Assembly (NCBI GenBank): GCA_029975165.1 | Contig: JARKPR010000047.1 | Coordinates: forward strand, 1-64,000 | Reading direction: 5' to 3' | From: Selenomonadales bacterium | Lineage (GTDB): Bacteria; Bacillota; Negativicutes; Sporomusales; UBA7701 | Length of the DNA stretch: 64,000 nt | Shown here: piece by piece, positions 24,545 through 31,615 of the stretch | Numbering within the stretch: the first letter of the stretch is position 1 | How the letters are laid out: each line of letters begins with the position of its first letter | Notes under the pieces: model-generated | What the model was told of the DNA's origin: nothing | The model's input: only the letters and a program-made list of their open reading frames with translations | Database searches by the model: none | Made by a program: the position numbers and the translations under genes

Positions 24545-25384
24545 TCACTCTTCATCGTCGTCCTGTTCGCCTTCCAGCCCGTCGTCGCCTGCGAGGAGAT
24601 ATCGGCGGATAAGCTCAAGGACCTCCATGCAATGTACGCCCTCGCGGCGGACGTGGTCGGCCAGCAGCGGCGGGATAACCGTCGCCGCCGTGCAGCAGGC
24701 CACCAGGCCCCCGGCGGTGGCGGCGAAATCGTTCGCATCCTGCACCGCCGTCCGGAAATCCTTCGCGAACCTCACCAGATCGTTGTTCGGCCGGTAGTGC
24801 CAGAGCATGCTGGCTATGTCGCGGGCCTGGAGATTCAGCAGGTCGAACTTCTGCCCCGTTGCCGTCGCCATCGAAAGCAGCGCCCGTTCCGAAGGATCGA
24901 CGAGGTCGCGTACGAACTTCATATGGTCGGCGATGCCACGCGCCCAGAAGATATGTTCGCTCCCTACCGCATCCACCTGGCAGGGCATGCCGCAACCGCC
25001 GAACTTCTTCAGCAGCTTCCGGAAATATAGCGCCTCACGCGACAGATGATCGACGAACAGGGGGTAAAGCCAGGCGCCGCACAGGCGGCACTCCGCCAGC
25101 AGGTGGAGAATGCGCCGCTTGAAAACGAAAAACCGCTGCACCGCCACCGTCGCCGCTGCCACCAGGTTGGCGAAATCCTCCTCGCCCGCCGCCCGGCCGG
25201 CACACTCTTCCAGGTCGGTGAAAATCGCGTAAAACTGCCGCGCCTCCGGTCTCAACTCCTTGTCCGTGCTAGGCAGGCCGTGATAGAGAAACACCGCATG
25301 GTCGCGCATTATCCTTAGCCAAAAGGCTACTTCCGTTAGGGCAAGGGGCGGAAATGGCTTGACGCCACGGCAGAAAATGTCCAT
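24545..25384 (-). CDS. DUF2935 domain protein
   Basis: This 279-aa all-helical protein has two similar halves, each with an E/H pattern (FWLRIMRDHAVF, then EHIFWARGIADHMKFV) that suggests a haemerythrin-like or ferritin-like metal-binding bundle, as annotated for DUF2935 in Firmicutes. The C-terminus is very acidic (EGEQDDDEE). Function is unknown. A 9-bp inverted repeat, CATAACATA/TATGTTATG, spans its promoter and start codon. Confidence 0.82.
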   Translation of the reverse strand: MDIFCRGVKPFPPLALTEVAFWLRIMRDHAVFLYHGLPSTDKELRPEARQFYAIFTDLEECAGRAAGEEDFANLVAAATVAVQRFFVFKRRILHLLAECRLCGAWLYPLFVDHLSREALYFRKLLKKFGGCGMPCQVDAVGSEHIFWARGIADHMKFVRDLVDPSERALLSMATATGQKFDLLNLQARDIASMLWHYRPNNDLVRFAKDFRTAVQDANDFAATAGGLVACCTAATVIPPLLADHVRREGVHCMEVLELIRRYLLAGDDGLEGEQDDDEE

Positions 25385-25445
25385 AACATACCCCTCATCT
25401 TTTTGTTTTACTATATTTTATGTTATGAACTGCCAGGTGTGCGGA

Positions 25446-25480
25446 AAGAAAAGAACCGCGAAGCATTGCTTCGCGGTTCC
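25446..25480 (-). terminator. terminator behind the Nramp-related gene
   Basis: GAACCGCGAAGC and GCTTCGCGGTTC form a 12-bp perfect stem with loop ATT and TTTTCTTT on the minus strand. Confidence 0.88.
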
Positions 25481-25500
25481 CCAGTTCGCCGGTAAAGCCC

Positions 25501-26820
25501 CTACAGCCCCAAACGGCCAGCCAGCCAGTCGATCAGGCCCGGGCTCAGGGTCGACGCAATCAGCAGGACGGTGAGTCCGCTGATAAGGATGGCGAAGCTC
25601 CACGCCACCAGATTGTAAAGGGACGAATTGCGGTACTCGCCCATTATCCGCGCGTTGCTGGCAATGAGCACCATGAAAACCAGCACCGGCACGAGCAAGA
25701 TGCCGTTGACCACCTGGGTGGTCAGCATAACGTGGTAAAGCGACAGGCCGGGCCACAGCACCAGCACGGCGCTGATGACGATGATGGCCGTGTACAGGCC
25801 GAAGAACACTGGCGCGTCTTTATAAGACTTACTGATGCCCCGCTCGAAGCCGAACGCCTCGCAGATGGCGTACGCCGTGCTCAGCGGCAGGATGAACGCC
25901 GCCAGCATCGAGGCGCCGAACAGGCCGAAAGCGAACAGGAAAGAGGCATATTTGCCGGCCAGCGGCTCGAGGGCGACCGCCGCGTCCGCCGCCGTCTCGA
26001 TGGGGATATTGTTCACATGCAGGGTGGCGGCCGTCGCCACGACAATGAAAAAGGCGATCAGTCCGGTGAAAAAAGCGCCGACAAGCACGTCCCACCGCGT
26101 GTAGGCATATGTCTTGGCCGTTATCCCCTTGTCGACGATCGTCGCCTGGACGTAAAACTGGCCCCAAGGCGTTATCGTCGTGCCGATAATGCCGATGACC
26201 ATCAGCAGGAACCCCGGGCTGCGGGAAAATGTCGGCGTCGCCGCCGCCGCCATCACCTCCCGCCACGGCGGGTCGACGATGAACCCGGAGATGACGTACG
26301 AAAAGAACGTCAGGCAGAGGGCGAAAAACACCTTCTCGACCCGCGAGTAGCTGGCCTTCAGCACCAGCCGCCATACCACGAAGGCGCTGACCGGCACGGC
26401 GATGTACCTGCTGATCCCGAAGATTTCGAAGCTGGTGGCGATGCCGGAGAACTCCGACACCGTCGTGCCGATGTTGGCCACCATCAGCACCGTCATGGCG
26501 AACAGCGTCCACCTCACTCCGTAGCGCTCGCGGATGAGGTCGGACAGGCCGCGGCCGGTGACCGCCCCCGTGCGGGCGGAAATTTCCTGGACCACGGTCA
26601 GTACGAGGATGCTTATGAACAGCACGAACAACAGGCTGTACCCGTACTTGGCCCCGGCCGCGGAGTAAGTGGCGATGCCGCCGGCGTCGTTGTCGGCGAA
26701 GGCGGTGATGATGCCCGGCCCCATGACGGAAAGAAACAGGATCAGCCTTTCCCGTATTTTTTTCAGATCCAGCGCCGGCCACCTCCTTCCCCCGCTGCTT
26801 AGAAAACTTGGCTTCGCCAA
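25501..26820 (-). CDS. Nramp-related divalent metal transporter, probably Mg2+ (NRMT type)
   Basis: This is an eleven-helix LeuT-fold transporter of 439 aa or slightly less. Classical Mn/Fe Nramps carry DPGN in helix 1 and MPH in helix 6; here they read ADNDAGG and TTITPWGQ, so the metal site differs. An M-box (Mg2+) riboswitch precedes the gene. Nramp-related magnesium transporters with M-box leaders are known from Clostridia, which supports Mg2+ as substrate. The TTG at 26820 has no usable SD; AAGGAGG lies 9 bases before an in-frame CTG at 26772, which may be the true start (about 423 aa). Confidence 0.85.
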   Translation of the reverse strand: MAKPSFLSSGGRRWPALDLKKIRERLILFLSVMGPGIITAFADNDAGGIATYSAAGAKYGYSLLFVLFISILVLTVVQEISARTGAVTGRGLSDLIRERYGVRWTLFAMTVLMVANIGTTVSEFSGIATSFEIFGISRYIAVPVSAFVVWRLVLKASYSRVEKVFFALCLTFFSYVISGFIVDPPWREVMAAAATPTFSRSPGFLLMVIGIIGTTITPWGQFYVQATIVDKGITAKTYAYTRWDVLVGAFFTGLIAFFIVVATAATLHVNNIPIETAADAAVALEPLAGKYASFLFAFGLFGASMLAAFILPLSTAYAICEAFGFERGISKSYKDAPVFFGLYTAIIVISAVLVLWPGLSLYHVMLTTQVVNGILLVPVLVFMVLIASNARIMGEYRNSSLYNLVAWSFAILISGLTVLLIASTLSPGLIDWLAGRLGL

Positions 26821-26857
26821 GCCTCTTGGGCGCAGGCGGAGCCATAGTTGCCCTTAT

Positions 26858-26889
26858 GTCTAACAGAAAGTATAAACTTTCTGTTAGAC
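26858..26889. repeat. perfect 14-bp inverted repeat in the Nramp leader
   Basis: GTCTAACAGAAAGT and ACTTTCTGTTAGAC flank a 4-base loop, between the M-box terminator and the coding region. One arm (CTAACAGA) is complementary to eight bases at the 5-prime end of the aptamer (TCTGTTAG), so alternative pairing is possible. Confidence 0.7.
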
Positions 26890-26890
26890 C

Positions 26891-26924
26891 GAAAAAGAAA
26901 AACCTTCCCCGCAGGAAGGCCTTT
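26891..26924 (-). terminator. M-box expression-platform terminator
   Basis: On the minus strand GGCCTTCC-TGCGG-GGAAGG is followed by TTTTTCTTTTT. The 5-prime arm GGCCTTCC can instead pair with GGAAGGTC (26942-26949), the 3-prime strand of aptamer helix P1, giving an antiterminator when Mg2+ is low. Confidence 0.85.
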
Positions 26925-26941
26925 CGTACCGGTCAAAGTGC

Positions 26942-27107
26942 GACCTTCCCTACTCGTCGAGCTTTAGCACTGCATAACGTAGAGCACACTCCTCAGCCAC
27001 ATTAGGTAGAACCTTACGCCGGTAATACCTGTTATACCCATTGGCGTCTCTCGACGTTTCCGGGCAGTGGCCTTTGTTTATGCAGGAGCCTCACCTAACA
27101 GAGAAAT
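26942..27107 (-). promoter_or_regulatory. M-box (ykoK) magnesium riboswitch
   Basis: The minus-strand RNA carries the M-box core in order: GTTAGGTGAGGCTCCTGCAT, GGCCACTGCCCGGAAACGTC, GAGACGCCAATGGGT, AACAGGT, and the 3-prime ATGCAGTGCTAAAGCTC. P1 can form between TTCTCT and AGGGAA. High Mg2+ should stabilise P1, free the terminator arm and shut the gene off. The controlled gene is the Nramp-related transporter. Confidence 0.93.
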
Positions 27108-27125
27108 GATCGGTTTTTCTTCTTC

Positions 27126-27154
27126 ATTATATTATTCATTTTAGCAAAGGTCAA
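27126..27154 (-). promoter_or_regulatory. sigma-A promoter of the M-box/Nramp unit
   Basis: TTGACC (27149-27154) and TATAAT (27126-27131) on the minus strand are 17 bases apart; transcription would start just before the aptamer. Confidence 0.85.
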
Positions 27155-27174
27155 CCGCTTGCGTCCATGTCGCC

Positions 27175-27840
27175 CTATTCGGGCTGTTCGGCGGTCTCGG
27201 CCCCCCGCCGGCTCTTCAGCCAGTAACCGGCGCCGACAACCCCGGCCGCGAGGGCCACCTCGATAACCAAGGCGTAGGCGGCCAGCAACGGACCGACAGC
27301 CTCGTCGCCCACCACCATCTTGGCTGCCGTCCAACCCAGGATGGCTGCCCCGATATAGATGATGACCGGGAAGCGGTCCATGAGCGTGAGGATGAGCTGG
27401 CTGCCGAAAACGACCAGCGGAATGCTCATCGCCAAGCCGATACTCAGCAGCAGCCAGCTGCCGTCAGCCACCCCGGCAATGGCGAGCACGTTGTCCAGGC
27501 TCATGATCACGTCGGCGATCAGGATGACCTTGATAGCCTCGCTCAGGCAGGATGCCTCGTGGCATTTGACCTCGCCCTTGTCGTCGGCGATAAGCTTCAC
27601 GGCAATGTAGAGCAGCGCCAGTCCGCCGGCGAACTGCAAGTAGGGAACCGTCAACAAGAAGGCGGCCACGACCGTCAGGCCGATTCTCAGCACAACCGCC
27701 CCCAGGCTTCCCCAGAAGACCGCCTTGCGGCGCTGCTCATGGGGCAGATTCCTGCTCGCCAGCGCGATAACGACCGCGTTATCGCCGCTTAAGATCAGAT
27801 TGATAAACATGATGCTCCCTAGTGCCGCCAAAAATTCCAT
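27175..27840 (-). CDS. TerC family integral membrane protein (YkoY/YjbE type), probable Mn2+ exporter
   Basis: This 221-aa TerC protein has about seven helices and the two family acidic motifs NLILSGDNAVVIAL (residues 14-27) and DVIMSLDNVLAIAG. TerC proteins of this type are implicated in Mn2+ efflux and supply to secreted enzymes. The yybP-ykoY leader directly upstream supports Mn2+ control. The ATG at 27840 follows GGGAGGTATG; the longer open frame runs into the leader. Confidence 0.9.
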   Translation of the reverse strand: MEFLAALGSIMFINLILSGDNAVVIALASRNLPHEQRRKAVFWGSLGAVVLRIGLTVVAAFLLTVPYLQFAGGLALLYIAVKLIADDKGEVKCHEASCLSEAIKVILIADVIMSLDNVLAIAGVADGSWLLLSIGLAMSIPLVVFGSQLILTLMDRFPVIIYIGAAILGWTAAKMVVGDEAVGPLLAAYALVIEVALAAGVVGAGYWLKSRRGAETAEQPE

Positions 27841-27908
27841 CGCCACATACCTCCCCGATTTTGTCCGCGGTATCCGTGCCCCTTCGTCCGCCCTTCCGGC
27901 AAACAAAA

Positions 27909-27949
27909 CGAGACCTTTAGTATGACCGCGTCATACTAAAGGTCTCGCC
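27909..27949 (-). terminator. yybP-ykoY expression-platform terminator
   Basis: On the minus strand CGAGACCTTTAGTATGAC pairs with GTCATACTAAAGGTCTCG over a tiny loop, followed by TTTTGTTTG. The 5-prime arm shares CCTTTAGT with aptamer helix P1, so P1 and the terminator exclude each other. Confidence 0.9.
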
Positions 27950-28036
27950 AATTGCCAGGCAAAAAACCCGTCAACGGCAGAGCCAGGTATCGCTACCGGA
28001 CTGGTGACTCCGCCTCCTAGGCTACTCCCCTTCAGT
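27936..28036 (-). promoter_or_regulatory. yybP-ykoY manganese riboswitch
   Basis: The minus-strand RNA has the hallmark GAAGGGGAGTAGCC near the 5-prime end, GTCACCAG and GATACCTGGCTCTGCC in the middle, and closes P1 with ACTGAAGG/CCTTTAGT. Mn2+ binding should stabilise P1, break the terminator and turn on the TerC gene. Confidence 0.92.
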
Positions 28037-28043
28037 AATTAAA

Positions 28044-28072
28044 ATACTAGCGTAACCGTGGCGGTATGTCAA
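28044..28072 (-). promoter_or_regulatory. sigma-A promoter of the yybP-ykoY/TerC unit
   Basis: TTGACA (28067-28072) and TAGTAT (28044-28049) on the minus strand are 17 bases apart and 8 bases upstream of the aptamer. Confidence 0.75.
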
Positions 28073-28133
28073 CACGGAAATATTCGGACGGCGAATATTT
28101 CGCCAACGAAAGCTTCTCGTAGTCGCGCCGGTA

Positions 28134-28161
28134 ACAAATTACTATTCGTAATCATATTATG
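28134..28161 (+). promoter_or_regulatory. possible mother-cell (sigma-K/E-like) promoter of the Cys-repeat gene
   Basis: CATATTATG at 28153 resembles the sigma-K -10 box CATANNNTA with one mismatch, and an AC dinucleotide lies 17 bases upstream. The match is short and tentative. Confidence 0.3.
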
Positions 28162-28202
28162 TTAATAGGGATGGCCCCTAATACGTTCCGGGAGGTGAAA
28201 AC

Positions 28203-28709
28203 GTGTATTACGACTATGACGACGACGACTACGGTTGTGGGTGCCAGTCGATGAAATGCATGTCCAGCTGTCACTCCATGGACAGCTGCCATTCCATGAA
28301 ATGCTGTTATTCCATGAAGCCGATGTATTCCTGCCATTCCATGGATAGCTGCCATTCCATGAAATGCATGTCCTGTGCTTATTCCATGAAGTGCGCCAAA
28401 TGCATGCATAGCTGCCACTCGATGTACAGTTGCCAGTATATGAAGAGCTGCGACTATATGAAGACCTGCGAGTGTACGAAAAGCTGCGAATGCATGAAGA
28501 CCTGTGACTATCCGAAGACCTGCGAATGTATGAAGACCTGCGACTATCCGAAAAGCTGCGAGTGCATGAAGACTTGCGACTATCCGAAAACCTGCGAGTG
28601 CATGAAGACTTGCGACTACCCGAAGACCTGCGAGTATATGAAGACTTGCGACTATCCGAAAACCTGCCACTATATGAAGACCTGCCACTATATGAAAGGC
28701 TGTAAGTAG
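28203..28709 (+). CDS. extremely Cys-rich hexapeptide-repeat protein
   Basis: This 168-aa protein contains 35 cysteines (21%). Residues 1-10 are acidic and tyrosine-rich (MYYDYDDDDY). Residues 11-80 carry CHSMDSCHSMK-type repeats; residues 80-168 are a regular hexad array of KTCDYP/KTCECM type. There is no signal peptide or membrane helix. GGGAGGTG lies 6 bases before the GTG start, which fixes strand and start. No known family is recognised. It could be a spore-coat or crust structural protein, a metallothionein-like metal store, or a modified-peptide substrate. It converges on a YcaO gene 128 bp away. Confidence 0.82.
   Translation: MYYDYDDDDYGCGCQSMKCMSSCHSMDSCHSMKCCYSMKPMYSCHSMDSCHSMKCMSCAYSMKCAKCMHSCHSMYSCQYMKSCDYMKTCECTKSCECMKTCDYPKTCECMKTCDYPKSCECMKTCDYPKTCECMKTCDYPKTCEYMKTCDYPKTCHYMKTCHYMKGCK
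28440..28700 (+). repeat. in-frame 18/36-bp tandem repeats
   Basis: Units such as TGCGACTATCCGAAGACC alternate with TGCGAGTGCATGAAGACT; about fourteen hexapeptide units are present. Copies differ at silent and single coding sites, so the array is maintained rather than freshly duplicated. Confidence 0.85.
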
Positions 28710-28837
28710 TGGTTGACAGGCGCCGGCGCAATGCCGGCCTTCTTCTTTTCCCCGTTTTCCGGCCGGCGGGGTGGCGCAACTAAGGCTCGGGCGATTGGCC
28801 CGAGCCTAAACGGCCGCAGGTTTTCTTTTGGGGCAGC

Positions 28838-30661
28838 CTACACCAACCCTGCCAGGCGGCGCTGGTCGATGGGGCAGGCGGCCTGGCGGTCCTTGAGCAG
28901 CAGGTAGACGCGCTCGGTCTGCGGATGAAGGCAGTTGGCCCGGTAGGGGCATTGGCGGCAGCCGTCGAAGCAGCGCGGATTGTCCAGGCGGCGGAAGATG
29001 CCCTGCGCGTCGCCGAATTCCTCCATCGCTCCCGCCACCACCGCCGGCGGATAGAACAGGCCAAGGGTGGCGGCAATATGCGCTTCGTCTCTCCCCGCCC
29101 CCCGCGCGGCGAGATAATCGGCCACGCAGCGGTAATAGGTCGCTACCCCCTTAGGGCGGGACAGCTCCCGCTCGAAGCGTACGAAACGGTCGAACACTCC
29201 GGCGGCGGCGGCCAGGTCGCCGTTCTGGCACAGCAGGACGGTCAGCAGCAGGTCGAGGCTGCCGTAATACCAGGGGAACGGCGCCGCGTCGGCGACCGGA
29301 TGGTTGAGGAATTCGAAAACGCTCGTGTCCGGGCTGTACGGCAATTGGCGCAGGAAAGCGATGATGTCGCTTCTCTCGTCCCCGCCCAGGCTGTCGAGGC
29401 GCCTCACCAGGGCCCGGGCGGCGTTGAAGGCGGCATATTCGCCGATGGTCGCCACGTCGGCGAACGCCTCCATCTCACTGAAGCACGGTACGATTACCTG
29501 AAAGCTCGGGAAGCCGAGGAAAGACACGTCGCGGGCGTAAACCTGGCGGCCCTCGGCGGCCGTAAGGTCCAGCAGGTGGCGGAGCAGCCCCTTGTTGCTG
29601 ACGGCGTCGACCTCCGGCCATTCCCGGAATTCGTAGCTCGGTTGCGGGGCGAAAAGCTCTGGCGGATAAACGCCCGAGCCGTTGACCATGATGCCGATGA
29701 TATTGGCGTCTTCGTCCGCGCGGCTGCCGTAGGCAAACTCCCGCATCCCCATCATCCGGCCGATGTCCTGGCCTTGCAGCAGCTCGGTCAGCGTCCGTTC
29801 GGCGGCGACCTCGAACAGGGGATGGGAGCCGAACTTGACGAAATAGGACTGCCTGGCCGTGTCGATATAGATCAGCCCCACCACCGGGTAGCCCCGTCCC
29901 AGCGAGCAGTCCTTGATAATCACCCGGCGGTTGCCGGCGGCTTCGATCGCCGCGATCATGGCCGCGATGCGCGGAAAGCGGGCAATATACCAATCCGGGA
30001 CAGCCGGCGGCGTGGTCTTATCCCGGATCAGCACCCGGTTCACATAGCGCTCGAAGACCTCGGCGATTCCCTGCACCAGCGCCTCCTCCGGCGTATTGCC
30101 GGCGCACATGCCGTTCGACATATACATTTTGCCGGCCATCTTCACCGGGACGAGGGAGAGGTTGCCGGTATGCAGGTTGCAGTACGGCACGGCGACGAAA
30201 TCGGCCGGCAGCTGCTCGTACGTCACCCCCTGCCACAGCTTGAGGAGGGCGTCCACATCCGTGCCGGGGTCCAGCCCGGCGAGCTGGGCCGCCAGCCACT
30301 CCCCGCCGGCGGCGAGGAACTCGGCCGTGCTCAGACGCTGCTCGTCCGGAGCGTAATAAAAGCCCTGATGGCTCAGCGCCTCAGGGCTCGGATCGAAGCT
30401 CAGCCGGAACGGGCAGAAGTTCTGCAGCCGCTCCATCAGTTCGCCATAAGCGCTGGCCAAAGCGTACTCGTGCGATACCCCTTTGCCGTTGACGGCCAGC
30501 TCGGTGCCGGCGATGGTCACCGCAACGGAAAAAAAGCCCCGCAGGGAGTTGCGCCAAAGCGTTTCCACCGGCAAAAGGCCCATGTTGCCCAGGATGTCCC
30601 GCGCCTTGCCGATCGTCCGCAGCGGCAGCTCGTCTTTGTACTTCATCACCGCAAAATCCAC
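28838..30661 (-). CDS. YcaO-like protein (E. coli YcaO type)
   Basis: This protein of about 607 aa has a YcaO ATP-binding core: NGKGVSHEYALASAYGE-LMERL (ATP/Mg site), MSNGMCAGNTPEEALVQG, EVFERYV, and ERTLTELLQGQ. Close similarity to E. coli YcaO places it outside the classical azoline-forming group; that protein is linked genetically to RimO methylthiolation of ribosomal protein S12. After a helical region the C-terminus carries a cysteine cluster, CFDGCRQCPYRANC, a possible metal or iron-sulfur site. The GTG at 30661 has CGAGG 8 bases ahead; GTG at 30670 is the alternative. Confidence 0.88.
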   Translation of the reverse strand: MDFAVMKYKDELPLRTIGKARDILGNMGLLPVETLWRNSLRGFFSVAVTIAGTELAVNGKGVSHEYALASAYGELMERLQNFCPFRLSFDPSPEALSHQGFYYAPDEQRLSTAEFLAAGGEWLAAQLAGLDPGTDVDALLKLWQGVTYEQLPADFVAVPYCNLHTGNLSLVPVKMAGKMYMSNGMCAGNTPEEALVQGIAEVFERYVNRVLIRDKTTPPAVPDWYIARFPRIAAMIAAIEAAGNRRVIIKDCSLGRGYPVVGLIYIDTARQSYFVKFGSHPLFEVAAERTLTELLQGQDIGRMMGMREFAYGSRADEDANIIGIMVNGSGVYPPELFAPQPSYEFREWPEVDAVSNKGLLRHLLDLTAAEGRQVYARDVSFLGFPSFQVIVPCFSEMEAFADVATIGEYAAFNAARALVRRLDSLGGDERSDIIAFLRQLPYSPDTSVFEFLNHPVADAAPFPWYYGSLDLLLTVLLCQNGDLAAAAGVFDRFVRFERELSRPKGVATYYRCVADYLAARGAGRDEAHIAATLGLFYPPAVVAGAMEEFGDAQGIFRRLDNPRCFDGCRQCPYRANCLHPQTERVYLLLKDRQAACPIDQRRLAGLV

Positions 30662-30687
30662 GTCACGCACCTCGCACAGATAGTCTG

Positions 30688-30723
30688 GGGACAGACATGT
30701 AAAATTGTTATGTTAAATGTCCC
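30688..30723. repeat. imperfect inverted repeat GGGACA-ACAT/ATGT-TGTCCC
   Basis: The arms GGGACAGACAT and ATGTTAAATGTCCC can form a hairpin, 27-62 bases upstream of the YcaO start. The GGGGACAG end resembles REP-type repeats seen in many genomes; it could also be an operator. Confidence 0.5.
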
Positions 30724-30801
30724 TTCTTTAATATATGCCGTCCCCGGCCGGCGAGTGCTCCCGGGCTCTATAACCGCCCCCGCCAACTATCCTGCCATAA
30801 T

Positions 30802-30826
30802 AAAAACGCCGTCGGCGGCGACGGCG
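30802..30826 (-). terminator. terminator behind motB
   Basis: CGCCGTCG and CGACGGCG form an 8-bp stem with a 4-base loop; on the minus strand TTTTTATT follows. Confidence 0.85.
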
Positions 30827-30838
30827 AAATGACTTGCT

Positions 30839-31615
30839 TCACTGCATATACTTGCGGACGATCAGTACTTCCACCCGCCTGTTCTGAGCCCGGCCCTCGG
30901 GCGTGGTGTTGGCGGCCGCCGGCCGGTACTCGCCATAGCCGACGGCACTGAACCTCGCCGGCTGGAGCTTGCTCTCCTGGACCAGCATGTATTTCATGAA
31001 GTTCACGGCCCTTTTCGAGCTGAGATCCCAGTTGGTGGGGAACTCGGCAGTGTTGATGGGTATGTTATCGGTGTGGCCGGAAATGACCACCTTCTGCGGC
31101 AATTTGGCCAGCATGGCGGCGACGGTGGCCGCATAGCTGCTCGCCGACGGCAGCAGGTCGGCCTGGCCCGACTCGAACAGCGCCGTTTCCTTGATGCGGA
31201 CGAGCAGGCCTTCTTCGGTCAGCATAGTGTCGAAACTGCCGGTCAGGTTGTTTTCCTCGATGTACCTGTCCATAGTCCGCTTGGCTTCCACCAATTGAAC
31301 GGTCTCCTGCTGGAAATTCACCGCCCGCTCGTTGCCCATGGCCGCAAAGGCCGACGACACCTTGTCGAACGTCTGCGGCCGGCTTTCCGGCGGCTGCGGG
31401 ACGGTGCGCATGCCGTCCAAAATGGCGGGGTTGCCCTGGAAAGCGCCGTTGAAAGACTGGGCCATCTGTTCGAATTTCTTCTGATCGATCTGGGCAGACG
31501 CGAACAGGACGATGAAGAGGGCCAGCAGCAGAGTGAGAATGTCTGAATACGGAACCAGCCACGTTTCGTCGACGTGCTCTTCGTGTTCTTGGCTGTTATG
31601 CCGCGTTCTCGCCAT
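30839..31615 (-). CDS. motB: flagellar motor stator protein MotB
   Basis: This 258-aa inner-membrane stator subunit anchors the motor to peptidoglycan. The single N-terminal helix carries the proton-binding aspartate in VPYSDILTLLLALF; the C-terminal OmpA/MotB domain contains VISGHTDNIPI and NWDLSSKRAVNFMKY. The ATG at 31615 overlaps motA by 20 bases. No other flagellar gene is in the window. Confidence 0.95.
   Translation of the reverse strand: MARTRHNSQEHEEHVDETWLVPYSDILTLLLALFIVLFASAQIDQKKFEQMAQSFNGAFQGNPAILDGMRTVPQPPESRPQTFDKVSSAFAAMGNERAVNFQQETVQLVEAKRTMDRYIEENNLTGSFDTMLTEEGLLVRIKETALFESGQADLLPSASSYAATVAAMLAKLPQKVVISGHTDNIPINTAEFPTNWDLSSKRAVNFMKYMLVQESKLQPARFSAVGYGEYRPAAANTTPEGRAQNRRVEVLIVRKYMQ

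Noticed and set aside
28203-28709. The repeat region as a CRISPR array
   Set aside because: The repeats are contiguous, 18 bp long, in frame and without spacers.
28152-28779. Two long open frames (about 178 and 205 aa) antisense to the Cys-repeat gene, with repetitive leucine/alanine- or serine/arginine-rich translations
   Set aside because: They arise because an 18-bp in-frame repeat keeps the other frames open too. Only the plus-strand frame has a proper SD and start codon.
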